Shown here piece after piece: positions 11,201 through 22,050 of a stretch of 64,000 nt of DNA. A program made the translations under genes and the position numbers. The DNA lies in the NCBI GenBank assembly GCA_029582265.1, contig CM055827.1, positions 977,074 to 1,041,073 of the forward strand. Direction: 5' to 3'. The notes below the pieces were generated by a model that was not told where the DNA came from, did not search any database, and saw only the letters and a program-made list of their open reading frames with translations. How positions within the stretch are numbered: position 1 is the first letter of the stretch; each line of letters begins with the position of its first letter. The DNA comes from Zoroaster sp. YZ-2022 (lineage: Eukaryota; Echinodermata; Asteroidea; Forcipulatida; Zoroasteridae).

Positions 11201-14061
11201 TTAAAATTCGGACTTAACATTTGAGCGGAGTGAACAGAAATCTGTGACTCTTGAACAATGTAATGTTTACACTTTTACTGACAATTATCTTTAAATTCAA
11301 GAAATTGCACTCCAATAAAGAAAAGATGAATTTAAGTATGGTATCCTCTGTATTATAAAGGTCAATTTTGTTACCATTTACAGTACATGTATTTGTACAC
11401 CACCGGAGACATGTTTTCAACAAAAATGAAAACGGGTATCCAGGTATCCGAAGTTTCCTGATTTCGGGTATCCGGTTCCAAAAATATCCGAAAATGCAGC
11501 CCTAATCTTGATGCCACACAACATTCTCCAGGGACGACATGATTGAGAGTTCTTGGGGTTTAAATCTTGGCCAGACTAATCATGATGCTTAAGCTAGACA
11601 CTTAAAATGGCAATATTGTCAGGATCAGTGCATACTTTCAACAGGGCATGGAATTGGTGTCCTTATTTAAGATGAACACAGCGACTGAAAATTACTGGCT
11701 CATTTATGCAGCAGCAATGGTAATATGACCTTATGTGGGATATTAGTTTCAGTCGCTGAGTTCATCTAAAACTAACACTCCGATTCCATTCCATTGTATA
11801 GTTATTATTATCAATCTTACCTGTCAACTATTAGCAGTTCCTAGAACCTAGTTTTTAATCATTCATTCTTGTCTATTATATATCCATGTTAAGTTTTTAT
11901 TATGGTCTCTCGACCATCACGTAAAGAGGATATGTCATTTTAAATTTTATTATTATGTCATAACCTATGATGCTATCGAGATTAAATAAAGTATATAATA
12001 ATAATAATAATAATGTCCTGTTGATTGTGACGATATTGCCCCTTCAACCATAAATTGCTTCTCTCCACCATGAGATGTTGGGGTAGAGGTTGTTATTGTG
12101 TTTGATAAGCCAATGAAGGCCGTCGTGGCTGCATGCTTGAGAGTTGAGATGTTTGACAGGAATAATTTCATTGCCAAGCAGGCTTTGATGGCTAGAAGTG
12201 CCTAATAAATGCCGACTTAGCAATTGTGACAAATATCTATGCTTCTGCTCTTCAAAAGAACAGTAATATTTCAAGAAACCTGGAAAATTGGCAATCTAGT
12301 GCATTGCATTCATACATATGTAATCTATACAAACAAACCAAATTTTGTTTTAAGCAATTTATTTTTAACTAAATAATATTACATTAATATTATAAAATAC
12401 CTTCTTCATCTCATCATCCTCTAGTTTCTTCGCCAAGTACCTGTAACGTCTAGTCAACTTATGAAACACCTGTCATGATTAATAATTTGAGATGATTAAA
12501 AATTACAATAGTGTTTATGCTTGCCCACACTATAGTACCGAGTTATACATCACAAAGTCCACTGTTCAATATGTTAGTTAACCAGTTCGCATCGGAGGCC
12601 GTGTATACACGCAATTTTTTTTGCACCACGGATCGGAGAGCGTCTAAACACGCCATAGGAAACTCCGGAATATTTGTATGCATGCTCGGTTGAGCCACGC
12701 GTGTACGGTGACATCCTCGGAAGTGCCGGCCACCCACTGTGGAACGTGTGTGGGAAAAAGAAACCCGCCACAGGGGCCCAGAAAAACTTTTTTATTCACG
12801 ATGCGAACTGGTTAAGACTGACTTGAATATCCAACATTACTCATTCCAAACAATCTTGAGGTTATTTTCTTGACTGAAGTGATTCTTACCGTGGCCACCC
12901 CCTTGACTGCCTCCAAATTCTCCTCTGCTGAGAAGAGGCAGAACTCACTGAGAGACACCTTCGTTTTGTCGTCATCTTCGACCAATCCCCCACCAGGGGC
13001 TATGGAGAAAAGCCAAATGTCAAGCTTGTAAAACAATACTTAAAATCTCTCTATCTAGATAACCCTATATAATACTAATTTAAAACTAACAATTTATATC
13101 ATAACTTGCCTTAGTTTACATGAGCAATGTTTAAGTTCAGAGAGTAAGTACTGCAAAAGCAAAGGAACGATGAACCCAACATTGGACAGACTTAGTGTCC
13201 CAATGTTTAGTCAAGAACTACTGCCAAGAACTATTGCCAAGTCCATAACATTTTGAAATGACCGACATTAGCCCTAACCCCCTAGCTATTTTGGCCAAGA
13301 ACCTTCCTGAATCTGCCAAAATCCAACACCATGCACAAACACTACCTGCCAACTGTTGGACTTGGCTGTAATTAGGACACCCGGCCCTATGCAAAGAATC
13401 CCTGTTTGGGCTACACAGTACCGAGTCCATCAAAAAACAAACCCAGCTGTTGGAGTTTGAATGGCAGAGATTGACCTACCTAAGATTCCTCCGGCAAAAA
13501 GAATATCAAAGAGCTCTTCCCAGTAGCGTTTATAGTCAAGCTTTGGACCAGGTGCATCTAGAAACTTGGACACTTGCTCCAGATCAGTTCCAGCTGCATT
13601 GAGTCCTTTCACAACCAGATCACGAAACCCATTAGGGTCGTATTTCTCTTTCTCATCTGTTAGGATTAAAAAAGGTATAGGAATGGTTATACAAAAATAA
13701 CAAAATGGTCAAATTTGTATGTAAAATTGATGATGGTATTAATTTTTCCTAGAAATATTTGTGCTACATATATTTAAGAAAAGTGAAATAATGTCAAATT
13801 TCCCAGAAATAGTACTTTTTCCTAAATTCCACATTAGCATAAACACAACAGATGAAAATTCCAATACTTCTGAAGAACAATCCTTACATTATTCAAGTAT
13901 TTAATCAATTTAAACAATTATTTAACCTTTATAACAATATAAATGTAGACTTGTCCTTGCCCATTATGTGATTCATTATTTGCGAATTTTCCAGACTTAC
14001 CCCGTTTCCGGGTCCTAATCCGCTGACCAGTGAGGACGGGTTTGGGCTGCTTGCTACTCAT
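2241..14061 (-). CDS. BZW: BZW1/BZW2-like protein (5MP, eIF5-mimic), complete, 14 coding exons
   Basis: Coding exons in transcript order: 14061-14001, 13656-13480, 12999-12890, 12469-12401, 11025-10890, 10583-10474, 10273-10187, 9546-9457, 7368-7303, 6651-6571, 4924-4853, 3383-3317, 2799-2677 and 2257-2241. All introns are GT-AG and the phases join into 421 codons plus a stop; vertebrate BZW proteins are 419 aa. The N-terminus has the family's GQR-x-RTRKRDEKEK stretch, followed by [30 protein letters not shown], a WNKKEEL segment and the C-terminal [11 protein letters not shown] of the W2 (eIF5C) domain. The last exon supplies only ESDED and the stop, so the acidic tail is kept. In the known family the protein binds eIF2 and competes with eIF5, tightening start-codon choice in the cytosol. 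The acceptor at about 14079 shows that a non-coding 5' exon lies upstream. Donor-like sites near 14870 and 18728 are candidates for it. Introns hold many transposons. The sequence does not separate BZW1 from BZW2. Confidence 0.95.
3467..4804 (+). mobile_element. Kolobok-like DNA transposon remnant with THAP exon (TTAA target site)
   Basis: Inverted ends AGGTCCTAGGAA at 3467 and its complement ending at 4804 are flanked on both sides by TTAA (3463-3466 and 4805-4808). The 1,338-bp element contains a broken THAP-domain exon on the plus strand. TTAA duplication together with an N-terminal THAP transposase is the signature of the Kolobok superfamily. The rest of the transposase is absent, so this is an internally deleted, non-autonomous copy. 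It lies in a BZW intron, 48 bp from the splice donor of the exon at 4853-4924. Confidence 0.8.
3786..4120 (+). pseudogene. THAP-domain first exon of a transposase, frameshifted
   Basis: The first frame from the ATG at 3786 reads [18 protein letters not shown], with the paired cysteines of a THAP C2CH zinc finger. After about 3840 the THAP signal moves to another frame: [13 protein letters not shown], then AKWSGP, then [10 protein letters not shown], with the Cys and His of the finger and the HF core. A one-base indel near 3838-3845 separates the two halves. The exon ends in a good donor, CAGG|GTAAGT at 4120/4121, followed by no recognisable second exon. This supports a transposase first exon rather than a host gene. 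It is inside the TTAA element at 3467-4804. Confidence 0.8.
5021..6128 (-). mobile_element. Second Kolobok-like element with THAP fossil (TTAA target site)
   Basis: Inverted ends AGGCACCTGGCA at 5021 and its complement ending at 6128 are flanked by TTAA at 5017-5020 and 6129-6132. The element is 1,108 bp. A degraded THAP coding stretch lies on the minus strand inside it. The termini differ from those of the element at 3467-4804 apart from the initial AGG, so this is a separate family of the same superfamily. The interior also holds a GC-rich segment at 5590-6000. Confidence 0.75.
5640..5849 (-). pseudogene. THAP-domain fossil with several frameshifts
   Basis: On the minus strand the ATG at 5849 begins MPTRCV. 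The match then continues in another frame as [20 protein letters not shown], and later as RLWAA and ITRAKWSCP after further frame changes. The cysteine spacing and the FPxDP-like, W and AKW motifs match a THAP zinc finger. At least two indels break it. This is the same kind of exon as at 3786-4120 but more decayed and in the opposite orientation. Confidence 0.7.
6160..6545. repeat. Degenerate purine-rich minisatellite
   Basis: Irregular units of about 60-75 bp are built around AATGGGTGGAGGATATTTG, with runs such as GGGAGGGGAGGGG. It is strongly purine-rich on the plus strand. It lies in a BZW intron, ending about 25 bp before the exon at 6571-6651. Confidence 0.8.
7036..7273. mobile_element. 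TTAA MITE, family B copy 1
   Basis: The ends are CCAGTTCGCGTTGG and CACGAACTGG, flanked by TTAA at 7032-7035 and 7274-7277. The 238-bp body matches the copies at 12582-12811 and 56610-56852 (shared GCACCACGGATC and GAAACCCGCCACAGGGGCCC). Non-coding. Its right edge is 26 bp from the splice donor of the BZW exon at 7303-7368. Confidence 0.85.
8033..8576 (+). mobile_element. Dimeric tRNA-Leu-derived SINE with LINE-type tail
   Basis: Two tRNA-like heads lie at about 8038-8125 and 8224-8306. The first has A box TGGCCGAGCGGTC and B box GGGTTCGAGCCCC. Between them ACTCAAGTTCTGG matches the anticodon arm of tRNA-Leu(CAA). After each head comes a body beginning TGTCCTTGAGCAAG. The body after head 1 includes GGATGGGACGTAAAGCCG. 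The second body continues to a tail with CGCCTTGAGCGCC, GTGCGCTATATAAATC and (TTA)n. It is inserted inside the hAT-like element at 7617-9286, between sequences that are contiguous in the other copy. Confidence 0.85.
8851..8893 (+). mobile_element. 5'-truncated SINE tail inserted in hAT element
   Basis: ACGTGCGCTATATAAATC plus (TTA)n interrupts sequence that is continuous at the matching place in the second hAT copy (about 16335). It is only the 3' end of the SINE, as expected from early arrest of target-primed reverse transcription. Confidence 0.75.
9595..9780. repeat. Interspersed repeat, copy 1
   Basis: It shares AAATGGGTAG, GGCCTGGGTCT, CACAAACAAGAAA, TTGGTGGCTAC, TCTCTTCTTTCAAGA and AATCACAGGCCTGT, in order, with 40375-40665. 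Termini are not resolved. It lies in a BZW intron. Confidence 0.65.
11129..11504. mobile_element. hAT-like MITE (TAGGGCTGTG family) copy 1
   Basis: The ends TAGGGCTGTGACGG and TGCAGCCCTA are bounded by perfect 8-bp duplications ATCTTGAT at 11121-11128 and 11505-11512. The subterminal repeats contain GGGTATCC/GGATACCC words that could bind transposase. It has no coding capacity and lies in a BZW intron. Confidence 0.9.
11606..12043. mobile_element. TTAA MITE, family C copy 1, interrupted
   Basis: The left end follows TTAA at 11602-11605 and the right end, GATATTGCCCCT, precedes a degenerate TCAA. It shares TCAACAGGGCATGGAATTGG and CAGTCGCTGAGTTCATCT-like internal sequence with the copies at 42781-42943 and 45997-46216. 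A segment at about 11800-12015 ending in (ATA)n is absent from the other copies and looks like a nested retroelement tail. Confidence 0.65.
12582..12811. mobile_element. TTAA MITE, family B copy 2
   Basis: CCAGTTCGC and GCGAACTGG ends are flanked by TTAA at 12578-12581 and 12812-12815. The 230-bp body closely matches the other two copies but lacks the AAGCTTCCATT segment present in copy 1. It lies in a BZW intron. Confidence 0.85.
13267..13475. mobile_element. piggyBac-like MITE, family A copy 2, abutting a BZW splice donor
   Basis: It shares CCTAGCTATTTTGGCCAAGA, CCAACTGTTGGAC, GAGTCCATCAAAA and GGAGTTTGAATGG with the copies at 114-276 and 14356-14556. The left flank is TTAG, a decayed TTAA. 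The right boundary is unclear, but the shared sequence stops within about 10 bp of the donor (13479-13474) of BZW exon 2. Confidence 0.65.
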
Positions 14062-14355
14062 AAATAAGTCTTTTTAGCTGTGTAAAGATGACACATAAAA
14101 AACAAGGCTGAATCTTCTCTAATCCAAATGACAGTGCAGAACAGATGCTATAATCTGTCTCAAAGATAATTACAGTTTCCGTTGGTAGTTTCTAGGAGCT
14201 AGGAATAACTTTAAAAGGATCCAGGACTGGAACATTTTCATGGAATACATTTCATCAAATCATACAACATTCCTTTTACCCTGTGAATTTGATCATAGAT
14301 AATCAACATGTTTACATTATGTTTGATTTTACTATTGTTTCTTCTGCTTCCTTTA

Positions 14356-14556
14356 GCCCTAACCCCTAGCTATTTTGGCTAAGAACCTTTCTGAATCTAC
14401 CAAAATCCAACACCATGCAGTAACACTACCACCCAACTGTTTGACTTCAATGGAAGTGGGACATCCGGCCCCATGTAAAGTATCCTTGTCTGGGCTATAC
14501 AGTACCAAGTCCATCAAAATCAAACAAACCCTGCCATTGGAATTTGAATGGTTTGG
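14356..14556. mobile_element. piggyBac-like MITE, family A copy 3
   Basis: It begins CCCTAACCCCTAGC after TTAG and ends TTTGGG before TTAA (14557-14561 region). The body matches the copies at 114-276 and 13267-13475. It lies just upstream of the BZW start exon. Confidence 0.65.
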
Positions 14557-15294
14557 GTTAATATATTACTTGTTAGTGAAAACAAAAAGTTGCAATGACA
14601 TTCAAAAGAGATCTTGACACTGTGGCGACAATTGTCTTGTTTCCTAGGTAATAATTCCATTTAACCAAATAAATAATAAGCACCAGTTTATTACACACTG
14701 ACCTTAGTCTAATTCTTATATAACTAAGAACATAAAATGTACAATTGCTACAACTGTGTGTAATAAACAATTATTAGGTGTTCAGGATTTTTATTATGTC
14801 TTCATTAGAATATGAAAGTATTGAATTGAATGATTGTAAAAATCTTAAGAAAGAAAACACTAAAACTTACGGGAAAGATCAATGAGTCTTTTCTTGTCTA
14901 ACAAATTATTCCCTCAGTCGGTGATAAAAGTGCAGTCACTCAGCAAAATAACCACAACCTCTTGATCTGGGATCTTTGAAATAAGTTTTAATAATTTATT
15001 TATGTACGCTGCAAAATATATATGATCATATTATGGTTTATATGATTTTGCTTTAACAGTTTATGTTGTTCCTAAGCTCCAAGGTTTCTGGACAATTGCC
15101 AAAGGCCATTGACCAAGGTCACTGGGAGACTTAAAACACTGGTGGCAGCAGACTTGACAGTCCTTTCCCATTGTCCATGCACAGAATTACATATCATAAA
15201 ACATCCGTTACTTTGGTCTTGAACTTGGTGCCTTTGAAATGTTCTCGGTGACATTTTGGTTTTCTAATATAGCACTTCAATGAAAAATTGCCTT

Positions 15295-16754
15295 TAGGCT
15301 TGGGCGATATCGATTTTTTTCATCCACGATATATCGTCAAACATATATCACGATATTCAATAATATCGCAATTATTTGTTTTTCACGCATGAGTGCTTTA
15401 GAGCCGGTAATGACAGGGATGTACCCATCTACAAGCGTCACAATAAGTTGCCAGTGCTTACCTGAGAGACACGTGCAATTGCGCCGTTCACGAGTGCAAC
15501 ATATGGGGCGGGTTTTTGCTACCCTAACCAGAAACAAAATGTCACATTTACGCGAAAATGCGAACGTAACCAATTGTTTTCAGTTGACTTGTTCAATCAT
15601 CAACGTTTCTCAAAATAGAACGTACTCGTGAGTGCTAGTAACTTAAAAGATATTGATATACGAACAATTTAACCCTGTTTTAACACTTTTTACAATCCGC
15701 CATCTTGAAACTAAGTGTAACCAATCACAAAGTTCGGTTTATGTTTGGTCAGAACCATGACATCATCTCAGCACAACCGAACTTGCGAAAAAGGCTTAAC
15801 TAATGACCAAAGCCCAACAATGTTTTCTGGTTACGGTCGCAAAATGCACCCATCGCCATTGGCCAATCGTTTGCATAATAATGTGGGACGGTTACTGTGT
15901 CGTGCGTTCCAATCAAATCATCAGCCCGAGTTCACGTGAATCGCGTTCCACGAGACTGGGTCATAGTATAAACACGTGACTAGGTTTATTCCTGCATATA
16001 GTACCGTGGAGAATAAAAACCATGATTGTGAATGTCATTTGCACTTCAGAAAATGTGGATTGTATTCACACTATTTTAAATAAACGTCACATGGTTTTTC
16101 AAGAGTACATCGTCATGTATGTGTTTTTTCACACTAGACAAGAGTCCCAGTATGGTATAATAGAATAGTGTCCTTATCCATCAACTTTGATCAAGCCGCT
16201 GCCGATCCGTGCTTTGTTTTAATTCATGACTATTGTAGATTTTTAAGGTAATGCCTATATTCTGCATAATTATATTTAAATATGTATAATATAATGTACT
16301 CGTCTGTGGTGGTGTGCCAGCCAGAATCACAAACCACCATGGATAGACAGTGAGACGTAAACATTGTTGGATCAAATACCCCATTCAATCCCAACACTTA
16401 ATCAGTCTGAATAGATTTCTTTGAGTGGCGGTGGATTATTAAACACCCTGTCGGGCGGTGCCTTTGTGATCTGACAGCCGGTTTACTACATAGTAGTTCG
16501 ATTTTGTTTCTTGCGAAAGCTGAAAAGACTTCCCTACAAGTTTTTTCCATGGAATTTCTGACCCAACTGACAATCGGGGATTTATTTTTAATCGCGATAT
16601 AATTTTTTTCTTTACAATAATTTTTTTTCATCACGATATATTTTTTTCATCACGATCTGCTGATATCTCGATGATTTAAAAAGTTCTCGATATCTTAATC
16701 GAGTAAAAAACAATATCGCGATATTCAATATTATCGTGTCATCGCCCAAGCCTA
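15295..16754. mobile_element. hAT-like non-autonomous element copy 2
   Basis: The same ends as copy 1 (TAGGCTTGGGCGATATCG and CATCGCCCAAGCCTA) lie between perfect 8-bp duplications ATTGCCTT at 15287-15294 and 16755-16762. At 1,460 bp it approximates the uninterrupted form of the family, with no SINE inside. The interior is not coding. It lies upstream of the BZW coding region. Confidence 0.9.
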
Positions 16755-16880
16755 ATTGCCTTGCCCTTTCAAAAATGAAATCCCAGGCTTTAAATGATAA
16801 AAACCATCTATATAGACAGGATCAGAAACATTCACTAATTTTACTCCACTTTCCATCAACTGTTGTACCAAGCTTGTTAA

Positions 16881-16952
16881 CCCTAACTCCCTAAGCATTG
16901 TTAAAAATCCTTCAAAATCCTCCAACTGCCTTTATTGTCTAGGGAGTTAGGG
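16881..16952. mobile_element. Minimal 72-bp piggyBac-like hairpin MITE
   Basis: CCCTAACTCCCTA at the left and TAGGGAGTTAGGG at the right form perfect 13-bp inverted ends, bounded by TTAA at 16877-16880 and 16953-16956. The short interior contains AAAATCCTTC and AAAATCCTCC, words shared with the larger element at 34135-34902. Confidence 0.85.
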
Positions 16953-17218
16953 TTAATGTACTAAGTCTACTGGAATTACAAAATTGGTTTTAAGCACAAG
17001 TCCATGGGCAATTTCAAAATGCATTAATAAGTTTTACAGGGAAGGCAAATCTTTGGTATTTGTAAAAGTATATTTCAACCCTTAAGTTTGCAAGAAATAT
17101 ATATATATATATAACACTAACATGTGAACATTTGAGAAAAAAAGATAAAGGCTGATAAACCATTTTTTTTTTTTAATTACTGACCAGGGCAAGGATACAG
17201 AGTAATAAAAGTGAATAA

Positions 17219-17265
17219 ATAAAATGATAAATAAAATGATAAATAAAATGATAAATAAAATGATT
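17219..17265. repeat. 13-bp tandem repeat, about four copies
   Basis: The unit is ATAAATAAAATGA. A simple short array in AT-rich intergenic DNA. Confidence 0.85.
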
Positions 17266-17490
17266 TGCTGGTTAAATCATAATGCTTTGATCAATTCTTT
17301 TATGAAAGATCTCATTCTAAAAAACAAAACCACTGAACCTTTCAGTTTCTTTGCTCCATGTCTATTGTTACAGAAGTGTATTGATGGCTACCATGAGTAA
17401 GGCCAAAAAATTCTCCGGTTTCTGGTCTCCACGCGCATCGCCTCTGACCCGTGCATCTGCATTATTAGTTTTCTTTTTTGCTATGAAACA

Positions 17491-17679
17491 ATAAGGTTTA
17501 TCGCAAATAGCGGCTGCAAGGAATCATGGGATGTCTGTGGGCGCAACAGCGCCACTGCGTGCAGCGCAAACAAACAAAATATTGTTGACGTCACACAAGC
17601 CACTCCAAACAGATGCCCCAAATTGTATCCCAGTATGCTTTGCGGCAGTTGCTTTAGCACTATTTGCAATAAACCTTAT
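17491..17679. mobile_element. 189-bp inverted-repeat MITE
   Basis: Ends ATAAGGTTTATCGCAAATAG and the complement of ATAAGGTTTATTGCAAATAG form 20-bp terminal inverted repeats with one mismatch. The interior is GC-richer than the flanks and contains a CGTCA word. The target duplication is not clear. Non-coding. Confidence 0.7.
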
Positions 17680-19209
17680 GTCCAACTGAATCCAAAATTG
17701 TTGGATTGCTTGGTATTCTGCTGTGCTGTTTTAAACGACTTTTTCACATAGGGATATAAACCTTTGGCCTATTTGTACAGCCTCTCTTAGCCACCATACT
17801 TTGTGTATAGGAAATTTAGGTTCCAATAAACATGTATCAAAATTCACCAAAACAAAAAGATCACCGCACCGATTTTGAAGCCGAACTTTTACCAAAAACA
17901 ATAACATGAGACTTTTTTGGGGCAAACATATCCAAGGTTTTCCCAAAAGGGAATTGTTAGACAATACCAAGTGAATGCTGTAACAATAACCAGGATTTTT
18001 AAAAAGGACGTCCACACCGTTAACTTCCAATACTTATGTATCCTTATGTTGTTCTGTAACAAACAAAAACAAGCTGTCCAAATGTTAACTTACAAATACA
18101 ATACTTTTACATGTTTATGACAACTAAAATAGGTTGTCCATTTAGCAAACAAAACGTCCAAAAGACATCCAAAGGTATTGTCTCACTTTAAAAAGTAAGT
18201 CCCTTTGGTAACTTTTATAACACAATAAAACGGGGTTGAAGAAGAACATGGCAAATAATAAAATAAACGGCAAACAAGATATGCAACACTAAACTATGTC
18301 TAGGCCTATGTCCCTATGCTATGATCTTACACGTTTTAACAATTTACAGGACTTGTTAATAATATTCAAAATTCCACTACTAAAAATGTTCAGGTTAATC
18401 ATTGTGCGCTAAAACTAACGTTAGGCTACATGTAAAAACGCGAGTCGTGAGAAGGAAGGAAAACGGATACTTCGAATATTTCAGAGAATTTAGCTGGTTT
18501 CATTTCCTATGTCATTCCATTTGTTAACATCGCAGGATACCAATTAACGCAACATCGCACTCGATTTACTTATATAACGTGCACTTAAATTACCACTTTC
18601 AAGAACTCAAACATAAATAGAATCTCACCATTTCAATCACAAAATAGTACTCGATACATCCATACTAATTTTCTAAAAGTAAAATCTATTGTTAAATAAG
18701 TATACACTGAAAATATGGAGTAACTTACAAAGCCTCCTTCTGTAAATGCAACGTAACCTCAAATGCGCCGATCTTAAATTGCACGTATTGTACATACAAT
18801 ACATGTACGTATGTACACTGTATGTATGGATGTACTATATGTACAAAGTGCAATGCATGATGCGTGTTAACGTGTGCGGGGGCGTATCTCCCATTAAAAA
18901 CGCGGGTCAAATTTAACTCATCGACTCAACATTTACAATGACACATTGATATGACGTATCGTGACTAGTGGATGGTTGTTTTTTCATCTCGTCTTTGATT
19001 TTTAGCTGTTCATCATATTCAAGATTATGCAAGTTCACAAAAATGTTCACATAACGGACTTAAATTGTTAGCTAAGAGCATCATTTCACCCTAGCCCTCT
19101 AGCGGCCAAAATACGCACAGTATCCAGAGATGGGGCACTTCGCGTCTTAAGCTTTAGGGGACATTTTATGATCGAAACACTCGTGTACTGAGGCATACAA
19201 TGCGAGTTC

Positions 19210-20820
19210 ATAATAATAATAATAATAATAAAGATTTTTAGCGCGCACATATCCACCCTGCTGGGCGCTCAAGGCGCGGAAACAAAGAAAAAACATTAAC
19301 ACAAACAATATACAATGATAGCATAGGGGGAAAAATTATGTACCGAGATACATGTACATGTACCTACAAATTACAATGCAATTACAAATATACATCATCT
19401 TTGAAGAGTTGTGACATAAGATGAGTTTTAAGCATCGACTTGAATCTGGTTATACTATGACAAGATTTGAGTTTAGTTGGAAGATGATTCCAGAGTCTCG
19501 GAGCTGCGACAGAAAACGACCTATCACCCCAGTTCCGTTTTGAAGTTGGTTCCTTTAGGAGTGACATGTTGCTGGATCAGCGCAAATTGCGTGATGGAGT
19601 GTAGACTTTAAGCAGTTCAGAAATATAAATTGGAGCAATGTAAAAGATTTGTGAACAATTAGCATAAGTTTAAAAACAATTCTCTGTGAAACAGGAAGCC
19701 AGTGCAGTTCTTTCAAGATTGGCGTGATATGGCATGACTTTCTGGACAAAGTCACAACACGAGCTGCTGTGTTTTGTATGTGCTGAAGACGAGATATTTG
19801 ATTCTGCGGAAGACCGTAAAGGAGAGCATTCCCGTTATCGAGCCGTGATGTGACAAACGCATGTATAATTTGTTCAGCAGCACTTTTATTCAAGTATTTC
19901 CTAATTCGGCTTATATTTCTGATATGAAATGATGATATGCGAACAATGTTGGAGATAAGTGGTTTTAAAGTCATTGTCGAGTCAAATATAACACCCAAAT
20001 TACGTGCATGTAATGAGGGGGTTATCTGCGAGTCACCAATTGTAATAAATGGAAGAGAAACTTTAGACAATTGCTGACGTGATCCAAATAGAACAAATTC
20101 TGTTTTTTCATCGTTCAATTTCAGGAAGTTTTGTCTCATCCAACTTCGAATCTCTTTAATACATTTCTCCAGTGTTTTAATGCAGGAATCGGCAGGTTCT
20201 TGAGAAGATTTAAAAGTAATGTAAAGCTGCGTGTCATCAGCGTAAACATGGTAATTTAAATTATACTTCAAAATGATATCACGAACTGGAAAGGTATAAA
20301 CAGTAAACCACTGTGGGCCGAGCACAGAGCCTTGGGGTACAGAATAGTAAAGAGTAACAGGCTCGGAGATAGCGTTACCAATACAAACATGCTGAGGCCT
20401 ATTTAAAAGGTAGGACTTACACCAATCCAGGGCTGTGTCATGTATTCCAAGATGATATTGAAGGCGGGAGAGAAGGATTTTATGATCGACCGTGTCAAAA
20501 GCGGCGCTTAAGTCTAACAAAACTAATGCAGTGATTTTCCCCTCATCCATGGCAGATAAAATGTCATTGTTGACGCGAAGAAGAGCAGTTTCCGTTCCAT
20601 GAAATGGTTTGTAGGCTGACTGAAATGTGTCCGACAGGTTATTAGCACGAACATGGTCAGAGATCCGTGATGAAACAACTCGCTCGATTGTTTTTCCAAG
20701 GTACTTTAAATTCGCTACTGGTCGGTAATTTTTGAAAACTTCCTTGTCCAAATTGGGTTTCTTTAGGAGTGGTTTAACATGAGCAACCTTTTTAACTTTA
20801 AAAAGTTGCAGAACCACCTT
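19210..20820 (-). mobile_element. CR1/L2-like LINE copy 1, 5'-truncated, frameshifted
   Basis: The minus strand encodes most of a reverse transcriptase (20817 down to about 19640) and then, in another frame, the C-terminus (19567-19382). Motifs in order: NYRPVANLKYLGK; FQSAYKPFHGTETALL; LVLLDLSAAFDTVDH with a catalytic Asp; VPQGSVLGP; YHVYADDTQLY with the catalytic Asp pair; RNLGVIFDS. The C-terminal region has [18 protein letters not shown], typical of this LINE group. A 4-base deletion relative to copy 2 near 19640 explains the frame break. The 3' end has the CGCCTTGAGCGCC tail and a (TTA)n run (19210-19231 on the plus strand). No endonuclease domain remains. Confidence 0.9.
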
Positions 20821-21350
20821 CAGGCAAAATTATTTCTCGGGATGATTTACACTAAGTTATATAAAAATTCGATCGTTTTGTTATTTTGAATTGCCAATTA
20901 CTTCTGAACCAGAAATGCCCGGGTGCGCGCGGCTGCATCACACAGCTGCTTCCAAATACCATATTTTGTGTTTTTAAACATTTTGCTGGACATGTGAGTA
21001 TGAATGAGGTTTCTATGAAACAAATTATGTTTTCGGCCTTTCTTAAATGAGTGCACCCTAAATATACATAATTCCCTGGCGATAACCAATAGTTGCTTTT
21101 CTAAAGAAAAAGAACACCCTCTGAATAAGGTCTTGCCTGAGCGGTGAATAAGGTCTTGCCAGTTCCAGTCAGACCTAGCTTGCATACACTGTGCTATCCA
21201 CTCCGTTCACGACCTGCTGAGGGCGCCCTTCACACAAACAGCAGCTGTCGCTAGGGTATTTGGCATATTGACTTTACTTTGACCGGCGCCTTTGAATGGT
21301 CTTCCAGATTAAGTGCGCCTTACAAATGCTTTGTTATTATTATTAGTTGG
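20821..21350. other. Unassigned stretch upstream of LINE copy 1, ending in a LINE/SINE tail
   Basis: A 95-codon minus-strand open frame at 20898-21185 has no recognisable motif, and I do not call it a gene. At 21308-21352, AAGTGCGCCTTACAAATGC plus (TTA)n is another short LINE/SINE-type 3' tail in plus orientation. Confidence 0.4.
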
Positions 21351-22050
21351 TTTAGCGTGCATGCACTCTTGATAATCAATACATTGACTCTATTTTTGTG
21401 CACTCGATAACAAGTCGGTGTGGTTTGCAATTGGAGTGGCTTCCCCTAGATTACAACGCATACTCATACCTAGTGGTTCTATATCACTGTGTGCGTGTGG
21501 CGTGCACGTTTGCCATAATTATTCATTCATAAATCAAATTCTTTAAAATAAAATGGCATTATGGGTAACAATTTTAAATATACAAAATTAATAACTAATC
21601 TAGCTATCACTAAAATTACTTGTGTATTATTTAATAGCAGGAACATAATGTCGGTTTTGTTTTTTGTGATAACATTTTCGCATGACGTCATGCACGTAGG
21701 TGTGGTCAAGGTTTAATCGTTTAATTATTTGTGCGTGTACCTTGTAAAAGCTTGGGTACGAGCATGGAGGAAGCCTCCATGGTACGAGTATCAGTGTGAT
21801 GATGAGAAAATGTTGTATAATTGCGAGAAAACTTTTGTTTTTGTTGAGAAATTGCATGATCTTACTATCAGGATATATTTAATATAATAAAAAATGTTTA
21901 AATGTCAAAATGTTTTATTTAAAAATATAATTTGTTGCAAAGAAGTATTAGTCTGTGCCCTCTATTGCAGTGCACTTCAATTATACGTTCTTGACAAGGG
22001 GACATGTCTTATATATAATAAATGCGCATACAAAGCAGTGAATAAGCACA

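Noticed and set aside
20898..21185. 95-codon minus-strand open frame as a gene
   Set aside because: No recognisable motif, no splice context, and it lies next to LINE and repeat debris. A chance frame is more likely.
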